Shown here: positions 36,734 to 46,110 of the stretch, piece by piece
How positions within the stretch are numbered: position 1 is the first letter of the stretch
Layout of the letters: each line of letters begins with the position of its first letter
Source of the DNA: Shewanella amazonensis SB2B
Lineage (GTDB): Bacteria; Pseudomonadota; Gammaproteobacteria; Enterobacterales; Shewanellaceae
Length of the DNA stretch: 64,000 nt
Direction: 5' to 3'
Assembly: GCF_000015245.1 (NCBI RefSeq)
Contig: NC_008700.1
Coordinates: 2,052,001-2,116,000, forward strand
Program-made: the position numbers and the translations under genes
Notes under the pieces: generated by a model
What the model saw: the letters and a program-made list of their open reading frames with translations, nothing else
Databases searched by the model: none
What the model was told of the DNA's origin: nothing

Positions 36734-37912
36734 ATGAGCAACGCATCAACAAACCAAGAGACAGTGCACAAAGTCTCCTTCCTCGACAGGGAGTCGCTGC
36801 ACATCCCCATTCTCAAGATCCTTCAGGCAGACGGCACTCCCTACGAGCAAGCCGTTCTGCCTCAAATCGATGAAGCCCTCGCCCAGCGCATCTACGACGC
36901 CTGCGTGTTTACCCGTGTGCTGGATGAGCGCATGTTGGGCGCACAGCGCCAGGGCCGTATCAGTTTTTACATGACCTGTACCGGTGAAGAAGCGGCCATC
37001 CTCGGCAGCGTTGCGGCGCTGGATGAGAAAGACGTTATTCTGGCCCAGTACCGTGAGCACGCCGCGCTGCGTTATCGCGGTTTCACCACCGAGCAGTTTA
37101 TGAACCAGATGTTCAGTAACGAAAAAGACCTCGGTAAGGGCCGCCAGATGCCCATTCACTACGGCACCGCAGCGCTGCATTATCAAACCATTTCATCGCC
37201 ACTGGGTACCCAAATCCCACAGGCGACTGGCGTGGGTTACAGCCTGAAGATGAAGGGCGAGCGTAATGTGGCTATTTGCTACTTTGGTGAAGGCGCCGCA
37301 TCTGAAGGTGATTTCCACGCCGGCATGAACATGGCTGCTGTGCTCAAGTCTCCGGTAATTTTCTTCTGCCGCAACAACGGCTATGCCATTTCCACCCCCA
37401 CCGAAGAGCAGTTTGCCGGTAACGGCATTGCCAGCCGCGGTGTGGGCTATGGCATGCATACTATCCGCGTAGATGGCAACGATATGCTGGCGGTACTCGC
37501 CGCTACCCAGCAGGCCCGCGCCTATGCACTGGAGCATAACGCGCCTGTGCTGATTGAAGCCATGACCTACCGTCTTGGTGCTCACTCAACCTCGGACGAT
37601 CCTTCCGGCTATCGCTCCAAGGAAGAAGAGGCCAAGTGGCGCGAGCACGATCCGGTGAAACGCTTCAAGCTGTGGATGATTAATAAAGGTTGGCTCGCCG
37701 AAGCCAACGATGAAGCCCTGTATGAGCGCTACCGGGAAGAAGTCTTGGCCGCTGTGAAAGTGGCTGAGAAGATCCCGGCGCCCCGCATCGATGAGATCAT
37801 TGAGGATGTTTACGATGAGCCAACGCCGCTGCTGAAAAAGCAGCTGGAGTCACTGAAGGCTCACGTGAAGAAGTATCCGCAAGCTTATCCAAAAACTGCA
37901 GGGAGACTCTAA
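36734..37912 (+). CDS. bkdA1: Branched-chain 2-oxoacid dehydrogenase E1 alpha
   Basis: A 392-aa thiamine-diphosphate subunit that decarboxylates the 2-oxoacids of leucine, isoleucine and valine. The TPP-binding motif is GEGAASEGDFHAGMN ending in CRNNGYAIS, and the phosphorylation-loop region YRLGAHSTSDDPSGYR is present. It heads a three-gene operon; the E1 beta gene starts 3 nt after its stop. Confidence 0.95.
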   Translation: MSNASTNQETVHKVSFLDRESLHIPILKILQADGTPYEQAVLPQIDEALAQRIYDACVFTRVLDERMLGAQRQGRISFYMTCTGEEAAILGSVAALDEKDVILAQYREHAALRYRGFTTEQFMNQMFSNEKDLGKGRQMPIHYGTAALHYQTISSPLGTQIPQATGVGYSLKMKGERNVAICYFGEGAASEGDFHAGMNMAAVLKSPVIFFCRNNGYAISTPTEEQFAGNGIASRGVGYGMHTIRVDGNDMLAVLAATQQARAYALEHNAPVLIEAMTYRLGAHSTSDDPSGYRSKEEEAKWREHDPVKRFKLWMINKGWLAEANDEALYERYREEVLAAVKVAEKIPAPRIDEIIEDVYDEPTPLLKKQLESLKAHVKKYPQAYPKTAGRL

Positions 37913-37915
37913 GCC

Positions 37916-38893
37916 GTGGCTGAAATGAATATGTTGCAAGCCATCAACAGTGCCCTGCGCATTGCGATGGAAAAAGACCCGACCATGTTAGTGTTCGGGG
38001 AAGACGTGGGCCATTTTGGTGGCGTGTTTCGCGCGACCTCCGGCCTGCAGGATACCTTTGGCAGGGGCCGCTGCTTTAACACCCCGCTGACAGAGCAGGG
38101 CATTGCCGGTTTTGCCAATGGTCTGGCCTCTAACGGCACCACTGCTGTGGCCGAAATTCAGTTCGCCGACTACATCTTCCCGGCATTCGACCAGATTGTA
38201 AACGAGAGTGCCAAGTTCCGTTATCGCTCAGGTAACGAGTTCAATGTGGGCGGCCTGGTGTATCGCACCCCTTATGGGGGCGGTATCGCCGGTGGTCACT
38301 ATCACTCTCAGTCGCCTGAAGCGTATTTCACCCAGACCCCGGGGCTCAAGGTGGTTGTACCCCGTAACGCACATCAGGCCAAGGGCCTGCTGCTGGCATC
38401 GATTCGCGACAAAAATCCTGTGGTGTTCTTCGAGCCCAAGCGTCTGTACCGTGCCAGTGTTGGCGAAGTGCCTGAAGGTGATTACGAGCTGCCACTGGGT
38501 AAGGCCGAAGTGGTGAAAGAGGGCAAAGACATCACACTGCTCGCTTGGGGCGCGCAGATGGAAATCGTCGAAAAAGCTGCCGAAATGGCCGAAAAAGAAG
38601 GCATTTCCTGTGAAATCATCGACCTTCGCACCCTGTCACCCTGGGATGTGGACACAGTGGCCGAGTCGGTGAAAAAGACCGGCCGTTTGCTCATTAACCA
38701 CGAAGCGCCGCTCACCGGTGGCTTTGCCGGCGAAATCGCGGCGACCATTCAGGAAGAGTGCTTCCTGTATCTGGAGTCGCCCATCGCCCGGGTTTGTGGT
38801 TTGGATACCCCGTATCCGCTTATCCACGAAAAAGAATACATGCCGGATGCGCTCAAGACATTTGAAGCCATCAAGGCCAGCGTCAACTTCTAG
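37916..38893 (+). CDS. bkdA2: Branched-chain 2-oxoacid dehydrogenase E1 beta
   Basis: A 325-aa partner of E1 alpha that completes the TPP site. Recognisable stretches are [30 protein letters not shown] and [15 protein letters not shown]. The start is GTG 37916, fixed by spacing and the family start [11 protein letters not shown]. The E2 gene follows after 9 nt. Confidence 0.95.
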   Translation: MAEMNMLQAINSALRIAMEKDPTMLVFGEDVGHFGGVFRATSGLQDTFGRGRCFNTPLTEQGIAGFANGLASNGTTAVAEIQFADYIFPAFDQIVNESAKFRYRSGNEFNVGGLVYRTPYGGGIAGGHYHSQSPEAYFTQTPGLKVVVPRNAHQAKGLLLASIRDKNPVVFFEPKRLYRASVGEVPEGDYELPLGKAEVVKEGKDITLLAWGAQMEIVEKAAEMAEKEGISCEIIDLRTLSPWDVDTVAESVKKTGRLLINHEAPLTGGFAGEIAATIQEECFLYLESPIARVCGLDTPYPLIHEKEYMPDALKTFEAIKASVNF

Positions 38894-38902
38894 GAGTCCG
38901 GT

Positions 38903-40486
38903 ATGATTAAAGATTTTATTTTGCCGGACATCGGTGAAGGTGTGGTCGAGTGCGAATTGGTCGAATGGCTGGTGAAAGAAGGCGACCATATTGCTGAAGA
39001 TCAGCCGATTTGTGACGTCATGACCGACAAAGCCCTGGTACAAATTCCGGCCCCGTTTGCCGGTGTAGTCAGCAAGCTTTATTACGCCAAGGGTGAAATT
39101 GCCAAAGTGCATGCACCCTTGTATGCCGTTGAAATGGAAGGTGAGGGCACCGATGCGTCAGCCGCTCCCGCCGAAGCCAATGCCCAAGCTGCGCACGATT
39201 CCGTACCCGTTGCCGCTCCTGTGGCCGTTGCCGGTAAGCAGGTGGAAGATTTCTTGCTGCCCGATATTGGTGAAGGCATTGTGGAATGCGAACTGGTGGA
39301 GTGGCTGGTAAACGAAGGCGATACGGTTGAAGAAGATCAGCCCATTGCCGACGTGATGACCGACAAGGCGTTGGTACAAATTCCCGCCCTGAAAGCGGGC
39401 AAAATAGTCACTCTGCATTATCGCAAAGGACAACTCGCCAAGGTGCATGCGCCGCTGTATGCCATCGAGGTGGACGCAGAGCATCCGGTAGTCCCTCCTG
39501 CCGCAGCGCCAGCAGCCGCAGCCAACCAGGCCGAGCGCGTTGCTCCGTCTACCGCTGCTGTTAATGGAAATGGCAAGGCGCTGGCAAGCCCCGCGGTGCG
39601 CCGCATGGCCCGCAGTCTGGATGTGGATTTGTCGCTGGTACCCGGCAGCGGTAAGCATGGCCGTGTGTATAAAGAGGATATAGAGCAATACCTGAAGGGT
39701 GGCGCTGCACCAGCCCCTGTTGCCCAGACTGCGGCTCCTCAAGCCGCAGTAACTCAATCTGCGCCTGTGCTGCCTGCTGCCGATGACAGGGTTGAGCCCA
39801 TTCGCGGCGTGAAAGCGGCGATGGCGCGTCAGATGATGGACTCTGTGTCCAGCATCCCGCACTTTACCTACTGTGAAGAAATTGACCTGACTGAACTCGT
39901 TGCCCTGCGCGAGCGCATGAAGGCCAAGTACAGCAGTGATGATGTCAAGCTGACCATGATGCCGTTCTTCATGAAGTCGTTGTCGCTGGCTCTTACCGAG
40001 TTCCCCGTGGTGAATAGTCAGGTGAATGCCGATTGCACTGAGCTGACCTACAAGGCCAGCCATAACATTGGTATGGCGGTGGACTCCAAGGTGGGTCTGC
40101 TGGTACCTAACGTGAAGGATGTGCAGAGCAAGTCGATTCTGGATGTGGCCCGTGAAATCACCCGCCTTACCGACGCTGCCCGCAGTGGTCGTGTCAGTCC
40201 GGCGGACCTTAAAGGCGGTACCATCTCCATCTCCAACATTGGCGCTCTGGGCGGCACTGTGGCTACGCCTATTATCAACAAGCCTGAGGTGGCCATTGTG
40301 GCACTGGGTAAGCTGCAGACTCTGCCGCGCTTTGGCGCCGATGGCAGCGTTCAGGCCCGCAAGATAATGCAGGTAAGCTGGAGTGGCGATCACCGGGTGA
40401 TTGATGGCGGCACCATTGCCCGCTTCTGTAATCTGTGGAAGCAATATCTTGAGCAGCCAGAAGACATGCTGCTCGCCATGCGCTGA
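38903..40486 (+). CDS. bkdB: Branched-chain 2-oxoacid dehydrogenase E2 (two lipoyl domains)
   Basis: A 527-aa dihydrolipoyl acyltransferase core. Two lipoyl domains are present, with lipoylated lysines in [12 protein letters not shown] (about residue 38) and [12 protein letters not shown] (about residue 156), joined by Ala/Pro-rich linkers. A peripheral subunit-binding domain follows ([16 protein letters not shown]...[12 protein letters not shown]), then the catalytic domain ending [12 protein letters not shown] with the active His. No E3 gene lies here, so dihydrolipoamide dehydrogenase must come from elsewhere. Confidence 0.95.
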   Translation: MIKDFILPDIGEGVVECELVEWLVKEGDHIAEDQPICDVMTDKALVQIPAPFAGVVSKLYYAKGEIAKVHAPLYAVEMEGEGTDASAAPAEANAQAAHDSVPVAAPVAVAGKQVEDFLLPDIGEGIVECELVEWLVNEGDTVEEDQPIADVMTDKALVQIPALKAGKIVTLHYRKGQLAKVHAPLYAIEVDAEHPVVPPAAAPAAAANQAERVAPSTAAVNGNGKALASPAVRRMARSLDVDLSLVPGSGKHGRVYKEDIEQYLKGGAAPAPVAQTAAPQAAVTQSAPVLPAADDRVEPIRGVKAAMARQMMDSVSSIPHFTYCEEIDLTELVALRERMKAKYSSDDVKLTMMPFFMKSLSLALTEFPVVNSQVNADCTELTYKASHNIGMAVDSKVGLLVPNVKDVQSKSILDVAREITRLTDAARSGRVSPADLKGGTISISNIGALGGTVATPIINKPEVAIVALGKLQTLPRFGADGSVQARKIMQVSWSGDHRVIDGGTIARFCNLWKQYLEQPEDMLLAMR

Positions 40487-40505
40487 TAGCAAACAACTCT
40501 TCTTC

Positions 40506-40528
40506 AAAGGACGCCTGTGGCGTCCTTT
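40506..40528 (+). terminator. Terminator of the bkd operon
   Basis: AAAGGACGCC and GGCGTCCTTT with a TGT loop are followed by GTTTTTT. Confidence 0.9.
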
Positions 40529-40641
40529 GTTTTTTCGTATCGCTTGATTCGGCCGTACTCGACGCCCCCGGGCGAAAACACCTTAATCTTTTGGTCGGGT
40601 TTTCGTATAATGCGCCAAAGTTGTGTGATGTTGGAATTACC

Positions 40642-41709
40642 ATGAGTCAGCAAGCCCCCATTCTGGAACCTATTCAGTATCCATTTCCTGCCAAGCCTAT
40701 TCCGCTGTCGGATGTGCAAAAGCTGGAATACAAAGAAAAAATCAAGGCGCTTCTAAAAGCTCGGGACGCCGTGCTGGTTGCCCATTACTACACAGATCCT
40801 GAAATTCAGGCGCTGGCCGAAGAAACCGGCGGCTGTGTATCTGATTCGCTGGAAATGGCCCGCTTTGGTCGCGATCACCCCGCCAAGACGCTTATCGTCG
40901 CCGGTGTGAAATTCATGGGTGAAACCGCCAAAATCTTAAGCCCGGAAAAAACCGTGCTGATGCCAACGCTGGAAGCCACCTGTTCGTTGGATGTGGGTTG
41001 CCCCATCGAGACCTTCAGCGCCTTTTGCGATGCTCACCCAGACCACACTGTAGTGGTGTACGCCAACACCTCTGCGGCGGTAAAGGCCCGTGCTGATTGG
41101 GTAGTCACTTCCAGCATTGCCCTCGAAATCGTTGAGCACCTGGACAGCGAAGGCAAGAAAATCATCTGGGGACCGGACAGACACCTTGGCAGCTACATCG
41201 CCAAACAAACCGGTGCAGAGATGCTGCTGTGGCAGGGCGAGTGTATCGTTCATGATGAATTCAAAGCCAAGGCATTGCGGGAGCTTAAACTACAGTATCC
41301 CGATGCCGCTGTGCTGGTGCATCCAGAATCCCCCGCCAGCGTGGTGGAAATGGCCGATGCCGTAGGCTCGACCAGCCAGCTTATCAAGGCCGCGCAAACC
41401 TTGCCAAACGAGACCTTTATCGTGGCCACTGATAAGGGCATCTTCTATAAGATGCAGCAGGCGGCTCCGGGCAAGACATTGATTGAAGCTCCAACCGGTG
41501 GCAACGGCGCCACCTGTAAGAGTTGTGCCCATTGCCCCTGGATGGCCATGAATGGCCTGAAAGCCATTGAAGCAGCGCTCAGTGCTGACGATGCCAGTAG
41601 ACATGAGATTTTCGTTGATGACGCACTGCGCGAAAGAGCAAAACTGCCGCTGGATCGTATGCTGGACTTTGCCAAAACCCTCAATATGCAGGTGAAGGGC
41701 AACGCCTGA
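40642..41709 (+). CDS. nadA: Quinolinate synthase A
   Basis: A 355-aa 4Fe-4S enzyme that condenses iminoaspartate with dihydroxyacetone phosphate in NAD synthesis. Typical stretches are [22 protein letters not shown] and [17 protein letters not shown], which supply cluster cysteines. I start at ATG 40642 ([10 protein letters not shown]); the open frame upstream to 40591 shows no family sequence. It is monocistronic. Confidence 0.96.
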   Translation: MSQQAPILEPIQYPFPAKPIPLSDVQKLEYKEKIKALLKARDAVLVAHYYTDPEIQALAEETGGCVSDSLEMARFGRDHPAKTLIVAGVKFMGETAKILSPEKTVLMPTLEATCSLDVGCPIETFSAFCDAHPDHTVVVYANTSAAVKARADWVVTSSIALEIVEHLDSEGKKIIWGPDRHLGSYIAKQTGAEMLLWQGECIVHDEFKAKALRELKLQYPDAAVLVHPESPASVVEMADAVGSTSQLIKAAQTLPNETFIVATDKGIFYKMQQAAPGKTLIEAPTGGNGATCKSCAHCPWMAMNGLKAIEAALSADDASRHEIFVDDALRERAKLPLDRMLDFAKTLNMQVKGNA

Positions 41710-41746
41710 TAGTCACAGTGCCAGGCTGAAACATGATCCACTCCAC

Positions 41747-41768
41747 AAAAACCGCTTCGGCGGTTTTT
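41747..41768 (+). terminator. Terminator after nadA
   Basis: AAAAACCGC and GCGGTTTTT with a TTCG tetraloop, followed by more T. Confidence 0.9.
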
Positions 41769-41876
41769 TTACAGCCAATCCAAGACCAATTAGGTATATG
41801 CCAACTACACTTACCCTTTTAGAATCCATAAAGCCCTTGCTACAGGCGCGTCTTTATTAGTTTAAAGGGAATCACT

Positions 41877-43877
41877 ATGAACATGCGATGGATTGCCAAC
41901 CTCAGTATGAAACTCAAACTTATGCTGGTATTCATGCCACCTCTGTTGGGCTTTCTCATCTTTGGCGGCATTTTGCTGGACGACAAAATAGATGAGTCAA
42001 ACTCTCTCCAAAATGTACAGCAATTAACAGAACTTGCTGTCATCAACAGCGCTCTGGTGCATGAGCTGCAAAAAGAGCGCGGCATGAGCGCAGGCTTTTT
42101 GGGCTCCAAGGGCCAGAGTTTTAAGGCTCAGTTGCCTTCACAACGTAGTTTGACCGATGAGAAATTGCGCACTTTCACCCAATACGTGAAGGGAAAGCAG
42201 TTCGCCAGCCATGTGCAGGATGAGGTGCAGGGGGCGGCAGCTGAACTGAGCAGACTGGCAAGCATGCGTGGTCAGGTGGATGGCCTGAGCATTTCAGTGG
42301 CAGACGAAGTCGCCTATTACACAGGCCTTAATAAGCGCCTGCTCGGTATAGTCGATGACATAGTTCATGAAGGCGCAGATAAGAAAATCGCCGTGGCGTC
42401 TGCTGCCTTCAGTGCTTATCTGCAAATGAAAGAGCGTGCCGGGATAGAAAGAGCAGTGCTTTCCTCTACTTTTGGCAACGACGGTTTCAAACCCGGAGTG
42501 TATACCCGAGCCGTGAGATTGATGTCAGAACAGGATACCTACGCAGAGCGTTTCGATGCGCTCGCTTCAGACGAGTGGCGCCGCGAATGGCAACGGACGT
42601 TGCAGAGTCCTGAAATTGCCGAAGTGAGCCGTTATCGAGAACTGGCTTTAAGTCAGGACAATCAAGCCATCGCCAAAACCTCTCCCGAAGATTGGTTTAA
42701 GGCATCAACTGGGCGGATTAACTTGCTCTACAGTGTTGAAAATGTGCTGGCAAAGAGTCTTGATGAACTCACCGATGCCCGTCTTCAGACTGCCAATTGG
42801 CATATGATGCTGATGATGTCTGCGCTTGCGGTTGTTTTGTTCCTCGTGGCGATGATGGGGCTATCGGTCATGGGGTATCTCAATCGCTCCGTGGTCCATA
42901 TAGAAAATCAGATGCGTCGAGCCCGTGAAGAGTTCGATTTATCGACCCGAATCACGCTGGACAGCACCGACGAATTGGGGAGCCTTGGCAATGCTTTTAA
43001 CGGCATGATGAATGATTTTGAGGCCGTTATACACCAGGTTAAAACCAACAGTCTGAAAGTAACAGATGCGGTTAAACGCATGGAATCCCACTCCAATCAG
43101 ATGCGCCATGATGTAGCACAGGGCCACTCAGAGGCCGAACAGGTGGCATCCGCCATGACTGAAATGAGCGCTACAGTGAGCCAGATTGCATCCAACGCAG
43201 TGGAAGCCGCATCCGCATCCGGCAAAGCCAATCAGGAAGCCCGCACCGGTAATAAAGAAGTCGGTAACACAGGAAAAACAATAAGCGCGCTTGCATCAGA
43301 AATCGATGCCGCAGCGATTGCCATTACCAAGCTGGATACCGATATTCAGGGTATTGTGAGTGTACTCGAGGTAATAAGCGGCATTGCGGAGCAAACCAAT
43401 TTGCTGGCTCTCAACGCCGCTATTGAGGCGGCAAGGGCAGGGGAAATGGGTCGTGGTTTTGCTGTTGTGGCTGACGAAGTTCGCTCGCTTGCACAGCGAG
43501 CTCAATCGTCCACTACGGATATTCGCACCATGACAGAGCGGCTTAAGGAGGGGGCCAGGGTTGCGGTGGATGCCATGTCTCGCGGCCAAACTCAGGCTCA
43601 GGCCAGTGTCCAGGAAGTCAATCATGCCGGTGAAGAGCTCAGACGTATTGTGGACTATGTGAGTGTCATTGACAGTATGAACGAGCAGATTGCAGCGGCA
43701 ACTCACGAGCAAAGTGCTGTTGCTGAAGAAGTGAATCGCAATGCGCTCAGGATCAGTGAAATCTATCAAAACACCCATCAGGTCGCCGATGAGTTGGGGC
43801 GTATCAATGACGATTTGCTGAGTGCGGTTGATGCCATGGGTAAAGAAGTCAGCAAATTTTCCTTAAGTCGTGGCTGA
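41877..43877 (+). CDS. Methyl-accepting chemotaxis protein with NIT sensor domain
   Basis: A 666-aa chemoreceptor. A first membrane helix (about residues 14-34) leads into a periplasmic NIT domain, recognised by [19 protein letters not shown] (the arginines here are typical), then a second helix (about 305-330), a HAMP linker and a cytoplasmic signalling hairpin with the conserved tip [22 protein letters not shown] domains are thought to sense nitrate or nitrite, so taxis to these acceptors is possible. No other chemotaxis gene is nearby. Confidence 0.93.
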   Translation: MNMRWIANLSMKLKLMLVFMPPLLGFLIFGGILLDDKIDESNSLQNVQQLTELAVINSALVHELQKERGMSAGFLGSKGQSFKAQLPSQRSLTDEKLRTFTQYVKGKQFASHVQDEVQGAAAELSRLASMRGQVDGLSISVADEVAYYTGLNKRLLGIVDDIVHEGADKKIAVASAAFSAYLQMKERAGIERAVLSSTFGNDGFKPGVYTRAVRLMSEQDTYAERFDALASDEWRREWQRTLQSPEIAEVSRYRELALSQDNQAIAKTSPEDWFKASTGRINLLYSVENVLAKSLDELTDARLQTANWHMMLMMSALAVVLFLVAMMGLSVMGYLNRSVVHIENQMRRAREEFDLSTRITLDSTDELGSLGNAFNGMMNDFEAVIHQVKTNSLKVTDAVKRMESHSNQMRHDVAQGHSEAEQVASAMTEMSATVSQIASNAVEAASASGKANQEARTGNKEVGNTGKTISALASEIDAAAIAITKLDTDIQGIVSVLEVISGIAEQTNLLALNAAIEAARAGEMGRGFAVVADEVRSLAQRAQSSTTDIRTMTERLKEGARVAVDAMSRGQTQAQASVQEVNHAGEELRRIVDYVSVIDSMNEQIAAATHEQSAVAEEVNRNALRISEIYQNTHQVADELGRINDDLLSAVDAMGKEVSKFSLSRG

Positions 43878-43936
43878 TTGGCAATCGCGGGAATTAGAAA
43901 AATTTACGCTGCTTAAAATAGGTAAAAACTGCTGGC

Positions 43937-43963
43937 AAAAAGCGGGTTTGAACCCGCTTTTTT
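43937..43963 (+). terminator. Terminator after chemoreceptor
   Basis: AAAAAGCGGGTT and AACCCGCTTTTTT form a 12-bp stem with a 2-nt centre and T-run. Confidence 0.9.
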
Positions 43964-44151
43964 GTTATTTTGCGTTCAAGCCTGCAGATGCGTGTGTGTT
44001 TGGTAACGAGTTAGGTCCCGGAAATCAGCCACGGAGACAGATCTCATCGCCCGGGAAAAGCCTTTGATACTCTGATAAATAACCAAAATGATCGTTATCT
44101 CACCGCTTTGCTCAGCAAGTATGCAAACGAGAAAATTTATTGGCTTTTTGC
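43964..44151. other. Gene-free spacer before tRNA-Ser
   Basis: No gene, repeat or clear structure seen between the chemoreceptor terminator and the tRNA promoter. Confidence 0.5.
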
Positions 44152-44180
44152 TTGACCCATTCGGGGCATTTGCGTAAAGT
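44152..44180 (+). promoter_or_regulatory. Sigma-70 promoter of tRNA-Ser
   Basis: TTGACC (44152-44157) and TAAAGT (44175-44180) are 17 bp apart, followed by a GC-rich discriminator (ACCGCTCCG) typical of stringently controlled stable-RNA promoters. The tRNA begins about 44 bp after the likely start point. Confidence 0.7.
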
Positions 44181-44230
44181 ACCGCTCCGTCGACAGGGGA
44201 AAGCGAAAAGCTGACTGACGATAACAATTT

Positions 44231-44318
44231 GGTGAGGTGTCCGAGTGGCCGAAGGAGCACGCCTGGAAAGTGTGTATACGGAAACGTATCGAGGGTTCGA
44301 CTCCCTCCCTCACCGCCA
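44231..44318 (+). tRNA. tRNA-Ser (anticodon GGA)
   Basis: An 88-nt tRNA with encoded CCA. The acceptor stem is GGTGAGG/CCTCACC, the anticodon loop is CTGGAAA (GGA, reading UCC/UCU), the long variable arm TATACGGAAACGTATC marks a class II tRNA, and the T-loop GGGTTCGACTCC is intact. Confidence 0.97.
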
Positions 44319-44369
44319 CATTTAAAGAACGGGAATCAGTAACTTACTGGTTCCCGTTTTTGCTTTGGG
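44316..44369 (+). repeat. Direct repeat copy 1: tRNA-Ser 3' end plus terminator
   Basis: 54 bp starting at the tRNA CCA end; it matches 49537-49590 with only three mismatches before the last base. It includes the tRNA terminator. The pair brackets the IS remnant and the RND pump and may be attachment-site remnants. Confidence 0.85.
44328..44361 (+). terminator. Terminator of tRNA-Ser
   Basis: AACGGGAATCAGTA pairs with TACTGGTTCCCGTT over 14 bp (one G-U pair) with an ACT loop, then T residues. Confidence 0.88.
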
Positions 44370-44511
44370 GCGTTTTGGGGGCAAATGCGTCTTGAAATGC
44401 TTTGGGGCAGATGCGTTTAAAAAGTTAATTAGCTTTTCCCGATATGGCCCCACGCCTTCTTAATCAACGTCCTTTGGCTCCTTTTTCCAATTTTCAGCCA
44501 ACGATCGTCTC

Positions 44512-44850
44512 TCAGCTGGTTTTCTCCTGTTTCAGGCCACTTATACCGTTTTTTGTAAATCTCGCCTGTGCCCGTATCAATTGGTCAACTCGAACCATGT
44601 TCTAGATGGTAAAGAACATCGCCAGTTAATAGCCATTTTCATCCAGCCCCTGTACATGGCTTTGACGAAGCCAAACTGATATTTAACTATCGAAATTGGA
44701 TGCTCAACTTTTGCCCGGATACTCGTCTTCAGGCATTTGTAATGGATGGTTAGCTTGTTCTTGCGCCGGTGTTTCTTCAATAAATTAATCCAGCCGGGAC
44801 TCTCGGAGATAGTTGGAAAATCTCACCAAGAGATAGGTGCTAATCTCGGG
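44512..44850 (-). pseudogene. Remnant of an IS5-family transposase (C-terminal part)
   Basis: Minus-strand reading gives LLKKHRRKNKLTIHYKCLK then SIRAKVEHPISIVKYQFGFV, which is the C-terminal DDE region of IS5-type transposases. The frame then breaks: the expected continuation LAMFFTI and NMVRVDQLIRAQARFTKNG appears in other frames with in-frame stops, ending at a stop at 44512. The front of the transposase and the terminal repeats are missing, so it is a dead fragment. The left limit is the stop; the right limit is approximate. Confidence 0.8.
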
Positions 44851-45036
44851 GGAAGGTCACTCACTTGCACCCCATAGGGTTTTATGCAAAGTTTCTACTA
44901 CTAATGGTATAGCTTTAAATAATTTGAACGATGCCAGTGTCCACCGCGTAGTATGCGTGTTGGACACTTAAATACGTTGTTATACAGGCAGCATCAAAGC
45001 GCATTATCCAATAGCACTTACTTAGGGGTACAGGGA

Positions 45037-46110
45037 ATGACACTGCGACAACATTACCGCCATGCACTGGTCTTTTCGGCACTCACCATCGGCCTGCTTG
45101 GCTGCGAACAGGCGCCGGTTGAAGTCAAAGCAACCGGCGACATCTCTCGGCCAGCCATGATAGTGACATTGCAGCCGCAGGGCATATCGCAAACCCAGTT
45201 TACCGGCGTTGTCCGCAGCGCTGAGCGGGCGGAGCTGGCCTTTAAACAGTCGGGCAAGCTTGCCAGCATGACGGTGCAGGAAGGTGATAAGGTCAGCCGG
45301 GGGCAAACACTGGCCACTCTGGATGATGCGGAGCTGAAAACCGCGCTCAATTCTGCCAATGTTGAATTTAAGCAGGCGCAAACCGATTTTGACCGTGGCA
45401 ATAAAATTTTCTCGACCAGTCAGGCTATCTCGCGCAGCGATTTGGATCAGCTTAAAGTTAAGCGCGATCTGGCCGCCAACAAGGTTGCCAAGGCGCAGCA
45501 GGATTTGGCCAACGCCAGTCTCAACGCCCCCTTTGATGGCACAGTGGCACAAAAGCTGGTGAATAACTTTGCCACGGTGCAGCCCAATCAGCCGGTTTAC
45601 GTTGTGCACAATCCTGCCAATCTGGAAGTGATGATCAATGTGCCCGGCAAACTGTTTCTTGAGCCCAATGCCGGTCAGCGGGCGGTGGCAGAAATCGAAG
45701 GCCTGGCCGGGCAGCGTTTTGGCCTGACCTATCGCTACTACGCCGCCGATGCCGACCCGGTATCGCAAACCTATCAGGTCGTGCTGGGCTTTGATGACCC
45801 AAGCGCCGCCAATCTGTTGCCGGGCATGAGCGCCAAGGTGTATCCGGTGATGGACAGCGCCGCGCAAAACCAGCATCTGCTGGTGCCTGTGGATGCGGTG
45901 GTGCCTTCAAATACCGGCAGCCAGTTTGTCTGGTTGGTGAATGCCGACAGCAGTGTTGCCAAGCGCAGCATCCGTGTTGGCAATATTTTGGGTAACCAAA
46001 TTCAGGTGACCGAGGGTTTAAGCCCGGGTGATAAAATTGTCGTGGCAGGCGTTCACGCCCTGGCAGAAGGAATGAAGGTTCACCCAATGCAGTCGGGGGA
46101 GTCTAACTGA
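45037..46110 (+). CDS. RND efflux membrane-fusion protein (lipoprotein)
   Basis: A 357-aa periplasmic adaptor of an RND pump. I start at ATG 45037 because it gives a lipoprotein signal (ALTIGLLGC, Cys23) and has AGGGA upstream; the open frame further up is not signal-like. The lipoyl halves (ELAFKQSGKLASMTVQEGDK and SLNAPFDGTVAQKLVNNFA) flank a coiled-coil hairpin at about residues 90-150. A beta-barrel follows. The stop overlaps the pump start by 1 nt. Confidence 0.93.
   Translation: MTLRQHYRHALVFSALTIGLLGCEQAPVEVKATGDISRPAMIVTLQPQGISQTQFTGVVRSAERAELAFKQSGKLASMTVQEGDKVSRGQTLATLDDAELKTALNSANVEFKQAQTDFDRGNKIFSTSQAISRSDLDQLKVKRDLAANKVAKAQQDLANASLNAPFDGTVAQKLVNNFATVQPNQPVYVVHNPANLEVMINVPGKLFLEPNAGQRAVAEIEGLAGQRFGLTYRYYAADADPVSQTYQVVLGFDDPSAANLLPGMSAKVYPVMDSAAQNQHLLVPVDAVVPSNTGSQFVWLVNADSSVAKRSIRVGNILGNQIQVTEGLSPGDKIVVAGVHALAEGMKVHPMQSGESN

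Noticed and set aside
39158..40507. Long minus-strand frame (449 codons) opposite bkdB
   Set aside because: Antisense shadow of the E2 gene; composition is His/Gly-rich as expected from the complementary strand, with no domain.
44931..44985. Integron attC-like site before the RND adaptor gene (GTGTCCA/TGGACAC and CGTTGTTAT)
   Set aside because: The core-site sequences do not fit the attC consensus and no integrase or cassette array is present; it is only a 7-bp inverted repeat.
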